Shown here one piece after another: positions 5,759 to 8,092 of a stretch of 8,092 bases of DNA. The stretch's first letter is position 1; each line of letters begins with the position of its first letter. A model generated the notes under the pieces. That model saw only the letters and a list, made by a program, of their open reading frames with translations. It was not told where the DNA came from and searched no databases. Origin of the DNA: Caryophanales bacterium UBA6259 (lineage in GTDB: Bacteria; Bacillota; Bacilli; Tepidibacillales; Tepidibacillaceae); assembly GCA_002441135.1 (NCBI GenBank), contig DJVJ01000033.1, positions 1 through 8,092 of the forward strand, given 5' to 3'. The position numbers and the translations under genes are program-made.

Positions 5759-5962
5759 CTATTCTTCGTTTGGGGCGCCAATTTTTTGATGAAAGCTCGT
5801 CTTTTTCCCCTTTAAACCTTCATTGTGTTCTGGTGCGTATTGGCGTACTTGAGATTTTGCTTCTCTAGCTCTTGGTCTACCTGATGGCTTATAAAGCTCA
5901 GTGGCAAATTCTGCTCTTGCAAAATCACGCTTATTATGAAAAATATCGTTGTGATTTGGCAT
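5759..5962 (-). CDS. Small hydrophilic protein of unknown function
   Basis: 67 residues on the minus strand. I do not recognise the family. The protein is strongly hydrophilic: 13 Lys/Arg, 9 Asp/Glu and 4 His, no cysteine or tryptophan, no signal peptide and no membrane segment. Residues 11-40 alternate acidic and basic side chains (KRDFARAEFATELYKP, then GRPRAREAKSQVR) and the C-terminal part (41-67) looks disordered. It is probably real: AAGGGGG (5974-5980 on the plus strand) stands 11 bases before the ATG, and a good terminator follows directly. It is transcribed towards the mnmM pair and away from miaB. A CATACTA-like -10 suggests sporulation control, and the small, charged character fits a minor spore protein, but this is inference only. 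It carries no SASP alpha/beta signature that I can see. Confidence 0.75.
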   Translation of the reverse strand: MPNHNDIFHNKRDFARAEFATELYKPSGRPRAREAKSQVRQYAPEHNEGLKGKKTSFHQKIGAPNEE

Positions 5963-5983
5963 GAAAAACCATTCCCCCTTCGA

Positions 5984-6012
5984 ATAGTATGACTTTAATT
6001 TTCCCTAAACAA
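5984..6012 (-). promoter_or_regulatory. Candidate promoter of the minus-strand small gene
   Basis: Read on the minus strand, TTGTTT (6007-6012) and TACTAT (5984-5989) are 17 bases apart, a weak sigma-A pair. The same -10 region reads CATACTA (5985-5991), a full match to the sigma-G -10 consensus and close to the sigma-K form CATANNNTA, although no good -35 for those factors is seen at normal spacing. The implied leader is only about 16 bases, with the Shine-Dalgarno near the 5' end. Confidence 0.35.
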
Positions 6013-6021
6013 GCGCTTGTT
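6008..6021. promoter_or_regulatory. Perfect 14-bp palindrome, candidate operator
   Basis: AACAAGCGCTTGTT is a perfect palindrome in the spacer between the divergent small gene and miaB. It overlaps the possible -35 of the small gene and lies 16 bases upstream of the miaB -35. The AAGCGCTT core resembles LacI/CcpA-type operators, but the outer TG and CA of a cre site are absent; TetR-family operators can also look like this. No adjacent T tract makes it a terminator. Confidence 0.5.
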
Positions 6022-6036
6022 ACCAATAATAATTAC

Positions 6037-6065
6037 TTTAAAAACCTGTTATTTATTGCTATAAT
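6037..6065 (+). promoter_or_regulatory. Sigma-A extended -10 promoter for miaB-ricA
   Basis: TGCTATAAT (6057-6065) is a perfect extended -10 element. TTTAAA (6037-6042) lies 17 bases upstream of TATAAT and matches the -35 consensus at four positions. A second extended -10, TGTTATAGT (6087-6095), lies 30 bases downstream without a clear -35 and could be a tandem start. The leader to miaB would be roughly 75 bases (or 45 from the second). Confidence 0.7.
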
Positions 6066-6146
6066 TACTAATTGTACTATTACGTTTGTTATAGTGTTAA
6101 ACTACTTTAATCAATATATAATTTATTTACAGAGAGGAGCTTTTTT

Positions 6147-7640
6147 ATGGTTAAAAAACCTACGGACACTAAATCCGAAAATGGTTTATTTATAACTCCT
6201 AATTTAAAAGAAGCAAAAAAACGTGGGAAAGAGGAAGTAAAGGTTGTGCAATTCGATATTCCAGAAGAATTGATTGGGATTGGCGAAAATAAGTATTATC
6301 AGATAAGAACTTACGGATGCCAAATGAATTCTCACGACTCAGAAACAATGGCTGGGTTATTAGAACAAATGGGATATCAACCAACAGAAGATGATCAATT
6401 AGCAGATATCATTTTGTTTAATACTTGTGCAATTCGTGAAAATGCAGAGGATAAGGTGTTTGGTGCAATAGGAAGTTTGAAGCATCTAAAGCTAGAAAAA
6501 CCGGGTCTAATTCTTGGAGTAGCTGGTTGTATGCCACAAGAAGAGAGTGTAGTTAATCGAATTCTAAAATCCTATCAGCATGTGGATTTAATTTTTGGTA
6601 CACACAATATTCATCGATTACCTTTTCTATTAAAGGAAGCATTGTTTAATAAAGAAATGGTCATTGAAGTGTGGTCAAAAGAAGGCGATGTTGTTGAGCA
6701 AATGCCAGTGGTTCGCGAAAGTGGACTAAAAGCATGGGTTAATATCATGTACGGTTGCGATAAATTCTGTACCTATTGTATTGTTCCATATACTCGTGGA
6801 AAAGAAAGAAGTCGTAGACCTGAAGATATTATTGCAGAGGTAAGGGAACTAGCAAGACTTGGCTATAAAGAAGTAACTTTACTTGGACAAAACGTCAATG
6901 CCTATGGAAAAGATTTGGACATTAATTATTCCTTTGGTCATTTATTAGATGACTTAAGAAAAATTGATATTCCGCGAGTTCGTTTTATGACAAGTCATCC
7001 AAGGGATTTTGATGATTATTTAATTGATGTTTTAGCTAATAAAGGAAATCTCGTTGAACACATTCATCTACCATTCCAATCTGGAAATACAGAAATATTA
7101 AAAAAGATGGCTAGAAAATATTCTAGGGAAAGCTATTTAGAATTAGTTCAAAAGATAAAGGCTGCGGTTCCAGATGTCGTATTAACGACCGATATTATCG
7201 TAGGCTTTCCTGGAGAAACAGAAGAGCAATTTCAAGATACTTTATCATTAGTGGAAGAAATTGGTTTTGATGCCTCATACACATTTATCTATTCTCCTCG
7301 CGAGGGAACACCGGCTGCAGTCATGGAAGACAATGTAACAGAAGAAGTTAAAAAAGCTCGTTTACAGCGCTTGATGGAATTACAGAACCGTTTAAGCTTA
7401 GAGAAAAACCAACAATTAAAAGATCAAGTGATAGAAGTTTTAGTTGAAGGGGAAAGTAAGAATAACCCAGAGGTTCTTTCTGGTAGAACTAGAACCAATA
7501 AGCTAATTAATTTTGTTGGTGATAAGTCCCTAATTGGCCAGTTTGTTCACGTGAAAGTGACCGGTCCTCAAACTTGGTCCTTAAAGGGAGAGCTTGTTGA
7601 TTCTCTAGGAGATGATGTAAAAAATGCATCCAATCAATAA
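6147..7640 (+). CDS. miaB: tRNA-2-methylthio-N6-dimethylallyladenosine synthase (MiaB)
   Basis: 497 residues, close to the roughly 510 of B. subtilis MiaB. It is a radical SAM methylthiotransferase that converts i6A37 to ms2i6A37 in tRNAs reading codons that begin with U. Domains in order: a Firmicutes-type N-terminal extension (about 1-45), the MTTase domain with the auxiliary [4Fe-4S] cysteines C58 (RTYGCQMN), C94 (NTCAIRENA) and C128 (AGCMPQ), the radical SAM core with CDKFCTYC (C204, C208, C211), and a C-terminal TRAM RNA-binding domain (about 421-485, with SGRTRTNKLINF). HLPFQSGN (307-314) and the TTDIIVGFPGE stretch (347-357) are also family hallmarks. All six cluster cysteines are intact. 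ATG 6147 is fixed by AGAGAGGAG (6131-6139) seven bases upstream. Its last 17 bases overlap ricA. Confidence 0.97.
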   Translation: MVKKPTDTKSENGLFITPNLKEAKKRGKEEVKVVQFDIPEELIGIGENKYYQIRTYGCQMNSHDSETMAGLLEQMGYQPTEDDQLADIILFNTCAIRENAEDKVFGAIGSLKHLKLEKPGLILGVAGCMPQEESVVNRILKSYQHVDLIFGTHNIHRLPFLLKEALFNKEMVIEVWSKEGDVVEQMPVVRESGLKAWVNIMYGCDKFCTYCIVPYTRGKERSRRPEDIIAEVRELARLGYKEVTLLGQNVNAYGKDLDINYSFGHLLDDLRKIDIPRVRFMTSHPRDFDDYLIDVLANKGNLVEHIHLPFQSGNTEILKKMARKYSRESYLELVQKIKAAVPDVVLTTDIIVGFPGETEEQFQDTLSLVEEIGFDASYTFIYSPREGTPAAVMEDNVTEEVKKARLQRLMELQNRLSLEKNQQLKDQVIEVLVEGESKNNPEVLSGRTRTNKLINFVGDKSLIGQFVHVKVTGPQTWSLKGELVDSLGDDVKNASNQ

Positions 7641-8034
7641 AACGACAATTCTAGAAAAAGCTGAACAATTGGCAAAACTGATTAGTGAACAAGAGGAAGT
7701 GGAATTATACCAAAGAGCAGAAGCTCAAATCAAGGGTCACCGAAGAGTTCAAGAAATCATTGCTCAAATTAAGAAGAAACAACAAGAACTCGTAAATGCA
7801 AAGCATTTAAAAAAGAATAATTACATCAAGCAATTAGAGCTAGAGTTAGACGAATTAAATATAGAATTATATGGCATTCCACTTATCCATCAGTACCAGC
7901 AAACTCAAAAGGATTTAAATAAATATGTGCAAACCATTATCAAAATTATGAAGGATCAATTATCTTCAGAAATTCGGTTAGAATCAGATGGTATCGATCC
8001 AAAATTAAATCAGTTAGCACAGTTTAAATTATAG
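7624..8034 (+). CDS. ricA: RicA (YmcA), Com_YlbF-family regulator of RNase Y and development
   Basis: 136 residues; B. subtilis YmcA has 143. RicA forms a complex with RicF (YlbF) and RicT (YaaT) that supports RNase Y-dependent mRNA maturation and is needed for competence, sporulation and biofilm formation. The identification rests on position just after miaB and on the family pattern: an LAKLISEQEEV helix (16-26), RAEAQI (31-36), a lysine/glutamine-rich coiled-coil helix (40-80) and a GIPLIHQYQQTQKDLN segment (84-99). The protein is almost wholly helical and cytoplasmic. The ATG is preceded by AGGAGATGAT (7607-7616) inside miaB at a somewhat long 12 bases from AGGAG; no other start in this frame fits. 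The ORF overlaps miaB by 17 bases in another frame, so both are on one transcript. It contains no cysteine, unlike B. subtilis RicA, which has one near its C-terminus that has been implicated in Fe-S binding. Confidence 0.88.
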   Translation: MHPINKTTILEKAEQLAKLISEQEEVELYQRAEAQIKGHRRVQEIIAQIKKKQQELVNAKHLKKNNYIKQLELELDELNIELYGIPLIHQYQQTQKDLNKYVQTIIKIMKDQLSSEIRLESDGIDPKLNQLAQFKL

Positions 8035-8046
8035 AAACTAAGAATT

Positions 8047-8070
8047 AAACTACAGATAAATCTGTAGTTT
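8047..8070 (+). terminator. Hairpin after ricA, possible terminator
   Basis: AAACTACAGA (8047-8056) and TCTGTAGTTT (8061-8070) form a perfect ten-pair stem with a four-base loop (TAAA), 12 bases after the ricA stop codon. Only three T residues end the right arm and CAGAG follows, so the U-tract is poor. It could be a weak terminator or a 3'-end stabilising stem. The last 22 bases of the window show no gene. Confidence 0.5.
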
Positions 8071-8092
8071 CAGAGTGTAGAGAAACCGCCGG

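Noticed and set aside
5521..5781. 86-codon minus-strand ORF across the mnmM end and the small gene end
   Set aside because: It crosses the convergent terminator hairpin and overlaps two better genes; no ribosome site.
5989..6195. 68-codon plus-strand ORF leading into miaB
   Set aside because: It covers the divergent promoter spacer and overlaps miaB in another frame; no Shine-Dalgarno, and the hydrophobic translation is typical of AT-rich non-coding DNA.
6199..6384. 61-codon minus-strand ORF inside miaB
   Set aside because: Antisense to the conserved MiaB N-terminal domain, with no start signals.
1..8092. CRISPR array, insertion sequence, phage or defence genes
   Set aside because: No repeated spacer-like units, transposase motifs, terminal repeats or known defence domains are visible on either strand.

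Overview
The window comes from an AT-rich, endospore-forming Bacillaceae bacterium. The lineage call rests on SpoVS at the left edge, RicA (YmcA) at the right edge, strong Shine-Dalgarno sequences before most genes, and a gene order close to the spoVS – korAB – miaB – ricA neighbourhood I recall from Bacillus. In B. subtilis the interval between spoVS and miaB holds tdh-kbl; here it holds a dipeptidase and the two subunits of a 2-oxoacid:ferredoxin oxidoreductase. cotE/mutS would be the expected next genes but lie outside the window.

Layout. Bases 1-255 are the end of spoVS, closed by a strong terminator. An M19 membrane-dipeptidase-type peptidase follows (337-1263). A 295-base intergenic region leads to korA (1559-3292) and korB (3293-4159), which abut with no gap and end in a near-ideal terminator. 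That leader holds a candidate CodY box, a candidate CcpA cre site, several possible promoters and a nine-codon upstream ORF with an excellent Shine-Dalgarno. Next is a self-contained pair: a YhfI-like metallo-beta-lactamase-fold protein (4381-5124) and a YtqB/MnmM-family tRNA methyltransferase (5124-5690), overlapping by one base. A hairpin separates this pair from a convergent 67-codon minus-strand gene (5759-5962) of unknown function. The divergent spacer 5963-6146 holds a perfect 14-bp palindrome and a strong extended -10 promoter for miaB (6147-7640). The 3' end of miaB overlaps ricA (7624-8034) by 17 bases.

How the genes fit together. SpoVS and RicA are developmental regulators flanking a metabolic and RNA-modification segment. 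KorAB catalyses oxidative decarboxylation of 2-oxoglutarate or a related 2-oxoacid with ferredoxin as acceptor, and its leader looks nutritionally controlled. MnmM (wobble U34) and MiaB (A37) both modify the tRNA anticodon loop and sit within 0.5 kb of each other, though in separate transcription units.

I see no CRISPR array, transposon, phage gene, rRNA or tRNA, and nothing that amounts to a clear new multigene system. The least explained items are the minus-strand small gene with its palindromic upstream site, the korA leader, and a RicA protein with no cysteine.
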